Origin: Cruoricaptor ignavus | GTDB lineage: Bacteria > Bacteroidota > Bacteroidia > Flavobacteriales > Weeksellaceae | Assembly: GCF_900141665.1 (NCBI RefSeq) | Contig: NZ_FQYI01000007.1 | Span: 84,170 to 148,169, forward strand | Reading direction: 5' to 3' | Length of the DNA stretch: 64,000 nt | Shown: piece by piece, positions 51,985 through 59,965 of the stretch | How positions within the stretch are numbered: the first letter of the stretch is position 1 | Layout of the letters: the number at the start of each line of letters is the position of its first letter | The notes under the pieces: model-generated | Seen by the model: only the letters and a program-made list of their open reading frames with translations | What the model was told of the DNA's origin: nothing | Databases searched by the model: none | Program-made: the position numbers and the translations under genes

Positions 51985-53499
51985 TCAGTTGTTCATTTTT
52001 AGCAGCGGCTCTATATAGTCCCTTTCGTTGCTGAGCCTTGGCACCTTGTTCTGCCCGCCCAGTTTCCCTCGGGATTCCATCCAGTCGTAAAAAAGGTTTT
52101 CCCGCGCAATGTGGATTACGGGCTCATCCAGCGTCATATTTTGGTAGCGTTTCGCCTCGTAGTCGGAGTTCAACGCCTTCAGGTTTTCATCAAAGCTTTG
52201 GCAGAATTTTCCGAAATCATCAGGCTTTTCGGCAAATTCAAAAATCCACTCGTGCGCACCAGAAGCACCACCCTGCATAAAAACCGGCGCACCGGTATAT
52301 TCCGAAACGGCGGCGTTGGTCTCTGCGCAGGCCTTTTGCAGCGCGGTTTCCACATTATCTATCATCAGCTCTTCGCCGAAGGCATTGATGTAATGCCTCG
52401 TTCTTCCCGTAATCTTGATTCTGAAAGGACTTAGCGAAGTGAAAACCACCGTATCGCCAATCAGGTAGCGCCACAAGCCGCCATTTGTGCTGATGATTAC
52501 AGCATAATTCTTCCCAAGCTCCACATCTGCAAGGCTCACAACTTTCGGATTTTCCTTCCCGAAATCTTCCATCGGAAGGAATTCGTAGAAAATGCCGTAA
52601 TCCAGCATCAGCAGCATATCCGTTTCGTGCGGCCTGTCCTGTATTGCGAAGAAGCCTTCGGAGGCGTTGTAAGTTTCGTAATAATTTATTTCCCTGCCGA
52701 TGATTTTCCGGTACTGCTCACGGTACGGCTTGAAGCTGATGCCGCCGTGAAAAAACACTTCGAGATTGGGCCAAAGTTCGCCGATGTTCTCCGCGCCGGT
52801 TTCCTGCAGCACCCTTTGCAGCAGCACCAGCATCCAGCTTGGCACGCCTACAAGGCTGCCCACATCAGCAGCGCGCACTTCCGAAACTATCGCCTTCATC
52901 TTGCTTTCCCATTCACTCATTAGGGAAACTTTCTTGCTTGGCACGGTGGTAATTTCCACCCAGAAAGGCAGGTTTTCAATCAGGATGGCAGAAAGGTCGC
53001 CGTATTTTGTGTTGAAATGTTCGTAAAGCTCCGCACTTCCGCCAAGCCGCAAATTCTTATTCGTAAACAATTGATTATCAGGATGATTGTTCGCGTAAAT
53101 GGATACCATATCCTTCCCTGCCTTGTAATGGCACCTGTCCAAAGAATCCTGCGTAATGGGGATGAATTTGCTCTTGGCATTCGTAGTGCCGGAAGATTTG
53201 GCAAAATGCTTCACGCTGCCTGGCCAAAGCACATCTTTTTCGCCCTGCCTCGCTCTCTCGATGAATGGCTCTATTTCCTCATAGGCCACTATGGGAACCT
53301 GCCGCTGAAAATCCTCGTAATTCCGAATGTCATTAAAGCCGAACTTCCTGCCGTACACCGTATCTTCCGCACGGTAAAGCTGCGAGAGAAGCACGGCATC
53401 CTGCGTATCTATCGGGTTTTGGATGAATTTTTCGATATCATCCATTCTCTGCTTGATGAACCAATTCACCACGGAATTAAAAAGCGCCTTCGTTGCCAT
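51985..53499 (-). CDS. GH3-family acyl-adenylating protein
   Basis: 504 residues. In plants GH3 enzymes join amino acids to acids through acyl-adenylates; bacterial homologues are common in Bacteroidota and unstudied. FAKSSGTTNAKSKFIPIT (about 95-112) is the P-loop-like ATP site, NASEGFFAIQD near 285-295, and GLWRYLIGDTVVFTSL near 355-370 holds the adenylate contact. The C-terminal swinging domain is present. The ATG sits 8 bp after a TAAATTTG box. Convergent with msrA, divergent from the SprT-like gene. Confidence 0.9.
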   Translation of the reverse strand: MATKALFNSVVNWFIKQRMDDIEKFIQNPIDTQDAVLLSQLYRAEDTVYGRKFGFNDIRNYEDFQRQVPIVAYEEIEPFIERARQGEKDVLWPGSVKHFAKSSGTTNAKSKFIPITQDSLDRCHYKAGKDMVSIYANNHPDNQLFTNKNLRLGGSAELYEHFNTKYGDLSAILIENLPFWVEITTVPSKKVSLMSEWESKMKAIVSEVRAADVGSLVGVPSWMLVLLQRVLQETGAENIGELWPNLEVFFHGGISFKPYREQYRKIIGREINYYETYNASEGFFAIQDRPHETDMLLMLDYGIFYEFLPMEDFGKENPKVVSLADVELGKNYAVIISTNGGLWRYLIGDTVVFTSLSPFRIKITGRTRHYINAFGEELMIDNVETALQKACAETNAAVSEYTGAPVFMQGGASGAHEWIFEFAEKPDDFGKFCQSFDENLKALNSDYEAKRYQNMTLDEPVIHIARENLFYDWMESRGKLGGQNKVPRLSNERDYIEPLLKMNN

Positions 53500-53506
53500 A
53501 GGGAAA

Positions 53507-53514
53507 CAAATTTA
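53507..53514 (-). promoter_or_regulatory. TAnnTTTG -7 element for the GH3 gene
   Basis: TAAATTTG on the minus strand, 7 bp before the GH3 ATG, in the same 62-bp gap as the divergent SprT-like promoter. No -33 box is visible. Confidence 0.4.
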
Positions 53515-53526
53515 GGGATTTTCAAT

Positions 53527-53557
53527 TTTGGTGATGCTTTAGCCTTGCTTAAATTTG
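53527..53557 (+). promoter_or_regulatory. Bacteroidota promoter for the SprT-like gene
   Basis: TTTG at 53527-53530, 19 bp, then TAAATTTG at 53550-53557. The ATG begins 5 bp later, at about the expected transcription start, so the mRNA would be leaderless or nearly so. Confidence 0.65.
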
Positions 53558-53561
53558 CAGA

Positions 53562-54143
53562 ATGCCAATCGGAAAACTTCCCGAATTTTTACCGGAAAAT
53601 GCATTGCCGTACCTGAAAGGCTGGTGCGGCAGCTTTTCGCTACACATCAGGATTACGAAGGAGCGGCAAAGCAAGCTGGGCGATTACCGCAAGCTGAAGG
53701 ACGGCAGCCATAAAATCACCATCAATTCCACGCTGCCAAGGCCGCTGTTCTTCTTCGTCCTCACGCACGAAATAGCGCACCTCATCGCCTTTGAAAAATT
53801 CGGCAGAAACATCCTTCCGCACGGAAAAGAGTGGAAGCATACCTTCCGAGAAATGCTGGTGGAAAGCCTTGCCGTTTATCCGGAAGACCTTCGGCCAGAA
53901 ATCTTGAAATTCGCCAAATCGCCAAAGGCCAATTTCCTAGCAAGCCACGGCATAGCGCGCTACTTCCACAATCCGGAGGGAAACTTGGTGACGGTGGAAG
54001 AGCTTTCCGCCGGAGAAAGATTTTCTTACAAAGGCAGGGATTACGAAGTTTTGGCACGGCGGAAAATCAATTATCTTTGCAGGGAAGCACGCACCGGAAA
54101 GCAGTACCTTTTCAAGCCGCTGGCTACGGTGCAAAAACTCTGA
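53562..54143 (+). CDS. SprT-like zinc metalloprotease-domain protein
   Basis: 193 residues. The metal motif HEIAH near 70-74 follows LPRPLFFFVLT, then the third ligand region LPHGKEWKHTFREML, as in SprT/Spartan-like domains. A C-terminal beta-region resembles a zinc-ribbon fold but only one Cys is present. A cytosolic DNA-protein-crosslink protease role is known for eukaryotic Spartan; the bacterial role is unclear. The conserved start (LPEFLPENALPYL) supports this ATG despite the lack of a leader. Confidence 0.87.
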   Translation: MPIGKLPEFLPENALPYLKGWCGSFSLHIRITKERQSKLGDYRKLKDGSHKITINSTLPRPLFFFVLTHEIAHLIAFEKFGRNILPHGKEWKHTFREMLVESLAVYPEDLRPEILKFAKSPKANFLASHGIARYFHNPEGNLVTVEELSAGERFSYKGRDYEVLARRKINYLCREARTGKQYLFKPLATVQKL

Positions 54144-54146
54144 ACG

Positions 54147-55196
54147 ATGAAGCAAAACAACTTTTGCGTGATAATGGCCGGAGGCATTGGAAGCAGGTTC
54201 TGGCCGATGAGCACGCAGCAAAACCCTAAGCAGTTTCAGGACATCCTGGGCATAGGACGGACGATGATTCAGCAGACTTTCGACAGAATTAAAAAAGTAA
54301 TTCCGCCGGAAAACATCCTGGTAATCACGAACAGAGAGTACATCGAACTTTGCCGGGAACAGCTGCCGGAAATTCCTGCGGAAAACATCGTGGGCGAACC
54401 GATGATGCGGAACACCGCAGCCTGCAACCTTTATATGGCGAAGAAAATCCTGGCGAAAAATGCGGAAGCGAACATCGTGGTTCTTCCGGCAGACCATTTG
54501 ATTTTGAAGGAAGATGCCTTCGCCGAAAAAATTGAAAGCGCACTGGCAGCCGCCGCAGAAAACGAGTGCCTGATAACGCTGGGCATCCAGCCAACGAGGC
54601 CGGATACCGGCTATGGCTACATTAATTTTGCAGAAAACGGCGGCGAAATTTCCAAGGTGAAAAAATTCACGGAGAAACCGAAGCTGGAAATCGCGCAGGA
54701 ATTCCTACAGTCCGGCGAGTATCTTTGGAATGCAGGAATTTTCGTGTGGAATGCCAATACCATCCTGAAAGCCTTTGCAAAGCACCTTCCCGAAATGCTG
54801 CAGGAATTTGAAAAGTGCGAATTCAACACGGAAAAAGAAGCGGAATGCATCGCGGAAATTTACCCAAAGGTTGAGAATATTTCAATTGACAACGGCATTC
54901 TGGAAAGGGCGGACAATGTGTTCGTAATTCCGGCAGATTTAGGCTGGACGGACCTTGGCACCTGGACTTCCGTTTTTGAAAATGCTGAAAAAGATGCCGA
55001 GCGAAATTCGGTAAATTCCGAAAAGATTTTCCTTTACAATGCGGAAGGCAACACGGTGAGAATGCCAGCTGGAAAGGTAGCGGTGATAGACGGCCTGCAG
55101 GATTTCATCGTGGTGGATACGAAGGATGCACTCTTGATCTGCCCAAGGAAAAACGACCAGCTGATAAAGGAGTATGTGGGAAAATTGAGAGATTAG
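54147..55196 (+). CDS. manC: Mannose-1-phosphate guanylyltransferase
   Basis: Makes GDP-mannose from GTP and mannose-1-phosphate for surface sugars. 349 residues. Nucleotide motif MAGGIGSRFWPMSTQQNPKQF near 10-30, VLPADHL near 112-118, GYGYINF near 152-158, and FTEKPK near 172-177. There is no C-terminal isomerase domain, so it is the short monofunctional type. Starts three bases after the SprT-like stop and is probably co-transcribed. Confidence 0.93.
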   Translation: MKQNNFCVIMAGGIGSRFWPMSTQQNPKQFQDILGIGRTMIQQTFDRIKKVIPPENILVITNREYIELCREQLPEIPAENIVGEPMMRNTAACNLYMAKKILAKNAEANIVVLPADHLILKEDAFAEKIESALAAAAENECLITLGIQPTRPDTGYGYINFAENGGEISKVKKFTEKPKLEIAQEFLQSGEYLWNAGIFVWNANTILKAFAKHLPEMLQEFEKCEFNTEKEAECIAEIYPKVENISIDNGILERADNVFVIPADLGWTDLGTWTSVFENAEKDAERNSVNSEKIFLYNAEGNTVRMPAGKVAVIDGLQDFIVVDTKDALLICPRKNDQLIKEYVGKLRD

Positions 55197-55198
55197 AA

Positions 55199-55278
55199 AT
55201 TTGGTGATTTAGGAATTTGCAAATTCCCAAACAAACAGCCCAGCAATATTTTAAACTTTTAAACCATTAACTTTTAAC
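55199..55278. repeat. Degenerate 7-8-bp tandem repeats
   Basis: Right after the manC stop, three octads beginning ATTT (for example ATTTGGTG and ATTTAGGA) and a fourth beginning ATTC. They include a perfect 16-base palindrome, GGAATTTGCAAATTCC, at 55212-55227. From 55249, TTTTAAAC occurs twice in a row, then the 7-mers CATTAAC and TTTTAAC. Together they fill most of the 92-bp gap before yifB. Confidence 0.6.
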
Positions 55279-55288
55279 CCTACACAAA

Positions 55289-56821
55289 ATGCTCGTCAAA
55301 GTTTTCGGAAGTGCCATCCACGGTGTTTCGGCGCAAACCATCACCATAGAAGTGAATGTGGATAAAGGCGTGGGCTACCATCTGGTAGGGCTTCCGGACA
55401 ACGCCATCAAAGAAAGCAGCCACCGCATTTCTGCCGCGCTGAAGAATGTAGGCCTGAAACTTCCGCAGCAGAAAATCACCATCAATATGGCACCGGCCGA
55501 TCTTCGGAAGGAAGGCTCGGCGTACGACCTCAGCATCGCCATCGGAATTCTGGCGGCATCCAACCTCATCGCCGCAGAAAACATCGGCGATTACATCATA
55601 ATGGGCGAGCTTTCGCTGGATGGCGGACTGCAGCCCATCAAAGGCGTGCTGCCCATAGCCATTCAGGCAAGGGAAGAAGGCTTCAAGGGCATCATCCTGC
55701 CGAAGCAAAACACGAAGGAAGCGGCCATTGTGAACAACCTGGAAGTGTACGGCGCGGAAAACATACGGGAAGTGATTGACTTTTTCAACGAAGGCAAGCC
55801 GCTGGAAAGGACGGTGATAGATACGCGGAAAGAATTTCAGGAAAAGGCGCAGCGCTTCCCTTTCGATTTTTCGGAAGTGAAAGGGCAGGAAACGGCAAAG
55901 CGGGCAATGGAAGTGGCTGCAGCAGGCGGGCACAACATCATCCTGATCGGTCCGCCGGGAAGTGGAAAAACGATGCTGGCGAAGAGAATCCCGAGCATTC
56001 TGCCGCCGCTCACTTTGAAGGAAGCGCTGGAAACCACCAAGATTCACTCAGTGGCCGGGAAAATCGGTACGGAAACTTCGCTGATGACGGTGCGGCCCTT
56101 CCGCAATCCGCACCACACGATTTCCGATGTGGCACTGGTAGGCGGCGGAAGCTACCCACAGCCCGGCGAAATTTCGCTGGCGCACAATGGCGTGCTTTTT
56201 CTGGACGAGATGCCGGAGTTCAAGCGCAGCGTGCTGGAAGTGATGCGGCAGCCTTTGGAAGACCGTGTGGTTACGATTTCTCGGGCAAGGTTTTCGGTGA
56301 ACTACCCTGCGAGCTTTATGCTTGTGGCAAGTATGAATCCTTCGCCCAGCGGCTATTTTCCAGATGACCCGAACAACACATCTTCCGCCTACGAAATGCA
56401 GCGGTATATGAACAAGCTTTCCGGGCCGCTGCTTGACAGGATTGACATCCACATAGAGGTGCAGAAGGTGGAATTTGAGCAGCTTTCCGATAAGCGCAAG
56501 GGTGAATCCAGCTCGGCAATTCGGGAAAGAGTGTTGAATGCGCGGAAAATCCAAACCGAGCGCTATGCCGATTTGGACATTAATTATAACGCACAAATGG
56601 GACCGAAGGAAATCGAGAAATTCTGCGGCTTGAACGATGTTTCGCTGAATTTAATAAAATCAGCGATGGAAAAACTCAACCTTTCGGCGAGAGCCTACGA
56701 CAGAATTCTGAAGGTAGCCCGCACAATTGCCGATCTGGATAATTCCGAAAACATCGCGCCGCCACACATCGCCGAAGCAATCCAGTACCGCTCTTTGGAC
56801 AGGGAGTTTTGGAATGCGTAA
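55289..56821 (+). CDS. YifB/ComM-family Mg-chelatase-like AAA+ ATPase
   Basis: 510 residues. N-terminal Lon-like fold (LVKVFGSAIHGVSAQTI and GLPDNAIKESSHRI), then the AAA+ core with Walker A GPPGSGKTML near 218-227, Walker B LFLDEMPEF, and a Mg-chelatase C-terminal region. ComM is a branch-migration helicase helping integration of DNA during natural transformation, and many homologues are simply core genes. The 5' gap is repeat-rich. Confidence 0.93.
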   Translation: MLVKVFGSAIHGVSAQTITIEVNVDKGVGYHLVGLPDNAIKESSHRISAALKNVGLKLPQQKITINMAPADLRKEGSAYDLSIAIGILAASNLIAAENIGDYIIMGELSLDGGLQPIKGVLPIAIQAREEGFKGIILPKQNTKEAAIVNNLEVYGAENIREVIDFFNEGKPLERTVIDTRKEFQEKAQRFPFDFSEVKGQETAKRAMEVAAAGGHNIILIGPPGSGKTMLAKRIPSILPPLTLKEALETTKIHSVAGKIGTETSLMTVRPFRNPHHTISDVALVGGGSYPQPGEISLAHNGVLFLDEMPEFKRSVLEVMRQPLEDRVVTISRARFSVNYPASFMLVASMNPSPSGYFPDDPNNTSSAYEMQRYMNKLSGPLLDRIDIHIEVQKVEFEQLSDKRKGESSSAIRERVLNARKIQTERYADLDINYNAQMGPKEIEKFCGLNDVSLNLIKSAMEKLNLSARAYDRILKVARTIADLDNSENIAPPHIAEAIQYRSLDREFWNA

Positions 56822-56822
56822 G

Positions 56823-56857
56823 AGAGCTGAGACACAAGAACCAAGAGCCAAGAAAAA
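56823..56857. repeat. Degenerate heptad repeat, AGAGCCA-type
   Basis: Five consecutive 7-mers, each starting AGA, begin two bases after the yifB stop (for example AGAGCCA, AGAACCA). The same heptad in reverse orientation occurs at 58048-58075. Confidence 0.6.
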
Positions 56858-56884
56858 AGTAATAAAGCTGAACCGCTTTTAAAT

Positions 56885-57346
56885 TTATTGGATCCTTACC
56901 GTTTCCAGAATCTGCTCCGCAGCTTCCTTGGTTTTCACTTTGCCGATAACATTCGTGCAGATGCCGCTTTCATCGAAAATAAAAGTGGTGCGCACGATGC
57001 CCATAAATTCCCTGCCCATAAATTTCTTCAGCTGCCAAACACCGAATTTTTCAACGATGTCGCGGCTTTCATCAGCGATTATATCGTATTGAAGTTTGAA
57101 TTTCTCGTGGAAATTTTTCTGCGCTTTCACTGCCTCTGCCGAAATTCCAATCAATTCAAAGCCCTGATTTTTCAGCCTGGAAATATTGTCCGAAAGGTTG
57201 CAGGCTTCCGCGGTGCAGCCCGGCGTATTGGCTTTTGGGTAAAAGAACACGATGAGTTTCTTTCCCGAAAAATCTTCGGACGACACCTTTTCACCATCCT
57301 GGTTTACGCCCTCAAACTCCGGCAGTCTGTCGCCAACTTTTAGCAT
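56885..57346 (-). CDS. bcp: Peroxiredoxin (Bcp/PrxQ type)
   Basis: A thiol peroxidase. 153 residues. The peroxidatic Cys is in FYPKANTPGCTAEACNLSD near 36-54, and the second Cys five residues later is the PrxQ arrangement. The DESRDIVEKFGVW and RTTFIFDESG segments are standard. Cytosolic. Convergent with yifB; divergent from nth with a 30-bp gap containing TAAATTTG (57363-57370, minus) and TATTTTTG (57353-57360, plus). Confidence 0.95.
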   Translation of the reverse strand: MLKVGDRLPEFEGVNQDGEKVSSEDFSGKKLIVFFYPKANTPGCTAEACNLSDNISRLKNQGFELIGISAEAVKAQKNFHEKFKLQYDIIADESRDIVEKFGVWQLKKFMGREFMGIVRTTFIFDESGICTNVIGKVKTKEAAEQILETVRIQ

Positions 57347-57376
57347 AATAATTATTTTTGGGCAAATTTACGGAGG

Positions 57377-57994
57377 ATGACGAAAAAGCAGCGCGCAAAA
57401 ATCGTGATGGATGAGCTCGAAAAACTTTACCCGGAAGTTCCCATCCCGCTCAGCCACTACAGCCCGTTCACGCTGCTAGTTGCGGTAGCGCTTTCCGCAC
57501 AGACTACCGACAGAAAGGTGAACCAGGTAACGCCCGAACTTTTCAAACGGGCTGATACGCCGCAGAAAATGGCAGCGATGGAAGTGGATGAAATCAAGGA
57601 ATTTATCCGCGAAATCGGGCTTTCCAACCAAAAGGCTAAGAATTTAAAACGAATGTCCGAACTTCTTGTGGAAAGGCACGGCGGCGAAGTGCCGCAAACT
57701 TTCGAGGAGCTGGAAGCTTTGCCAGGTGTTGGCCATAAAACGGCATCGGTGGTGATGGCGCAAAGTTTCGGCGTACCGGCTTTCCCGGTGGATACGCACA
57801 TTCACCGCCTGATGAAGCTGTGGAAACTGAGCGACGGGAAAAATGTGGCGCAAACTGAAGCCGATGCTAAAAAACTTTTCCCGAAAAACCGCTGGAATAA
57901 AATTCACCTGCAAATCATCTATTACGGCAGGGAATATTCGCCGGCAAAAGGCAAGCGGGAACAGGATTTCATTACCAGAAGACTTGAAATTTAA
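57377..57994 (+). CDS. nth: Endonuclease III lacking the iron-sulphur cluster
   Basis: A DNA glycosylase/AP lyase for oxidised pyrimidines. 205 residues. The helix-hairpin-helix LPGVGHKTASVV near 114-125 contains the catalytic Lys, and the catalytic Asp is in VDTHIHRL near 139-146. The C-terminus should carry a four-Cys [4Fe-4S] loop but reads IYYGREYSPAKGKREQDF, and the whole protein has no cysteine. The catalytic residues are intact, so it is probably active. Start is the ATG after GGAGG, with no spacing. Confidence 0.92.
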   Translation: MTKKQRAKIVMDELEKLYPEVPIPLSHYSPFTLLVAVALSAQTTDRKVNQVTPELFKRADTPQKMAAMEVDEIKEFIREIGLSNQKAKNLKRMSELLVERHGGEVPQTFEELEALPGVGHKTASVVMAQSFGVPAFPVDTHIHRLMKLWKLSDGKNVAQTEADAKKLFPKNRWNKIHLQIIYYGREYSPAKGKREQDFITRRLEI

Positions 57995-58047
57995 GACCTA
58001 AGGAAAAACTTTAAAGGCAATGGCAAAAGTTTTTGCTCCGCTAAATC

Positions 58048-58075
58048 TTGCATCTGGCTCTCAACTCTTGCCTCT
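58048..58075. repeat. Degenerate heptad repeat, reverse AGAGCCA-type
   Basis: Four 7-mers between nth and the DUF885 gene. Three end in CTCT (for example TGGCTCT, the reverse complement of AGAGCCA). This is the inverted counterpart of the repeat at 56823-56857. Confidence 0.6.
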
Positions 58076-58079
58076 AAAA

Positions 58080-59882
58080 TTACTTTTTACCTTTATCTTG
58101 TTTGGCCGCCCAGTTTTCCATCTTCCTTTCCAAAACAGCAAGCGGTAAGCAGCCCTGGCTTAAAACCTCGTCGTGAAACTTCGGCAAGGCGAAATTTTTC
58201 CCAAGCTTCGCGGAATATTTTCCACGCAATTCCTTGATTTTTAAAGAGCCCACTTTGTAAGCCAAAGCCTGGCCAGGCAAAGCCATATAGCGCTCAATTT
58301 CCGCCGTTGCGGAATTTTCGTCGTACGCCACATTTTTCAGGAAATAGGCTATGGCCTCTTCCCTTGTCATCTTGCCGGAATGTATGCCGGTATCGATTAC
58401 CAGGCGTACAGCCCGCAGCATTTGGTCGCTCAGGTAGCCCATTTTCTGGTAAGGGTCCGTGTAGAGCCCAAGTTCCGGGCCCAGCGTTTCGCAGTAGTGC
58501 GCCCAGCCTTCGCCGTAAGCGCCGAGCCAGCCGAAGCGCATAAATTTCGGCAAATCTTCATTTTCTTGCTGAATGGAAATTTGGTAATGGTGCCCGGGAA
58601 TTGCTTCGTGCAGGAAGAGCGATTCCATCCCGGAAGCTACATTGAAGGCCTTTGGTTCGGGCAGCGGAAGGTAGAAAATACCTGGCCTTTTGCCGTCTGC
58701 AGAGCCTTGCATATATTCTGCGCTTGCCGTGCTTTCGCGGAATTTTTCTGTCTGGCGGATTTCGAACGGCGTTTTTGGCGTTACGGAAAACATCGTTTTC
58801 AGCTTAGGCTGAATTTTCTTCAAAACGGAATTAAAGGCACCTAAAACTTCGTCCGCAGTTTTGTAGGGCATAGCTTTCGGGTCGGTTTTCAGGCTTGCCA
58901 AAAATTCTTCCAGCGAGCCTTGGAAGCCCAGCTCTGCCTTTACTTTTTCCATTTCGCTGCGAAGTTCCGCCACTTCTTTCAGCCCTGTTTCGTGGATTTC
59001 TTCTGGAGAAAGATTGGTAGTCGTCCAGCTTTTTACATAGTAGCGGTAGGTTTTATCGCCGTTGGCAATGCCGTTTATCCCGTCGGAATCTCTCGCAGCG
59101 TTCAGGTAGGTAGTTTTAAGGTAGCCCGCCATATTTTTATATGCAGGGATGATTTTCTCGGCAATTGCCGCTTTGTAAAGCTTCGTGTATTTTTCCTTCT
59201 GCTCATCGGAGAAATTTTTTGGAAAATTTTTCACCGGTCCGTAGAAGATATTCCGCTCAAAATCATCGGAAATGATGTCCGGATTTTCAGTTTGCGCGAT
59301 CATCCTAAGCACCAGCTTTTTCGGCAGCACAGTTTTTGCCGCTATGCCATCGTTAAAATTTTCCACCGCAGCATCCATCCACTGGGGAAATTTTTCCATC
59401 CGGCTAAGCCAGTCGTCATAATCCTTTTCCGTTTCAAAAGGCTGGTTTCCGCTGCCGCTTCCAAGCAGTGGGAATGTGAGGGGCAAGCCTTCGAACTGCG
59501 TGAAAGGGATGTATTCCGGGTGGTGTGCGAAGCGCTCTATCTTGTCTTTCAGCGTATATTCCAGCACATCGAATATCACCTTTTTATCATCAGGAAGTTT
59601 TTCATAACCCACTTTCTCGAGCTGCTTCTGGACACCTTTATAAAAAGCCACTTCTGTGTCGATGAAATCTTTGTCGATATCTACGGGCAGCTGGTCATTG
59701 TATCTGTAGTCGCCCTGTGCGGTGGCCTCCAGCGGGTGCATCTTCAGGTACTGCTCGTAGTAGTTAGCCGCTATACTGTCCAGGTTCATCGGGGTTATCT
59801 TGGCGAGGGGCATATCTTTTTTTTTGCAGGAGAAGGCTGCAGCAAGGCATAGCAGAAGGGCAAATTTTAGAATTGTTTTCAC
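58080..59882 (-). CDS. DUF885-family lipoprotein peptidase
   Basis: 600 residues. The start is GTG, giving MKTILKFALLLCLAAAFSC with Cys19 as the lipid-bearing residue. The DUF885 signature LHEAIPGHHYQISIQ (about 422-436) and GYLGAYGEGWAHYCE-like segment near 455-470 form a zinc metallopeptidase-like site (HExxxGHH variant). Members are thought to be exported peptidases, and most are not characterised. No co-transcribed partner is visible; proC lies 84 bp upstream on the same strand. Confidence 0.88.
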   Translation of the reverse strand: MKTILKFALLLCLAAAFSCKKKDMPLAKITPMNLDSIAANYYEQYLKMHPLEATAQGDYRYNDQLPVDIDKDFIDTEVAFYKGVQKQLEKVGYEKLPDDKKVIFDVLEYTLKDKIERFAHHPEYIPFTQFEGLPLTFPLLGSGSGNQPFETEKDYDDWLSRMEKFPQWMDAAVENFNDGIAAKTVLPKKLVLRMIAQTENPDIISDDFERNIFYGPVKNFPKNFSDEQKEKYTKLYKAAIAEKIIPAYKNMAGYLKTTYLNAARDSDGINGIANGDKTYRYYVKSWTTTNLSPEEIHETGLKEVAELRSEMEKVKAELGFQGSLEEFLASLKTDPKAMPYKTADEVLGAFNSVLKKIQPKLKTMFSVTPKTPFEIRQTEKFRESTASAEYMQGSADGKRPGIFYLPLPEPKAFNVASGMESLFLHEAIPGHHYQISIQQENEDLPKFMRFGWLGAYGEGWAHYCETLGPELGLYTDPYQKMGYLSDQMLRAVRLVIDTGIHSGKMTREEAIAYFLKNVAYDENSATAEIERYMALPGQALAYKVGSLKIKELRGKYSAKLGKNFALPKFHDEVLSQGCLPLAVLERKMENWAAKQDKGKK

Positions 59883-59965
59883 TATTTAGTTTTTAAATTC
59901 AAGGAAAAATTAAGAAGAGCCTGGTCTTAGCAAAAGTAAAGTTTATTTCTTAAAGAAAATATTCT

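Noticed and set aside
55212..55227. Perfect palindrome GGAATTTGCAAATTCC as a specific operator for yifB
   Set aside because: It falls inside the ATTT octad array, which produces palindromes by itself; no second copy supports an operator.
58920..59852. A 310-codon plus-strand frame opposite the DUF885 gene
   Set aside because: Apparent Phe/Val-rich membrane protein, but it mirrors an intact exported peptidase with recognised motifs.
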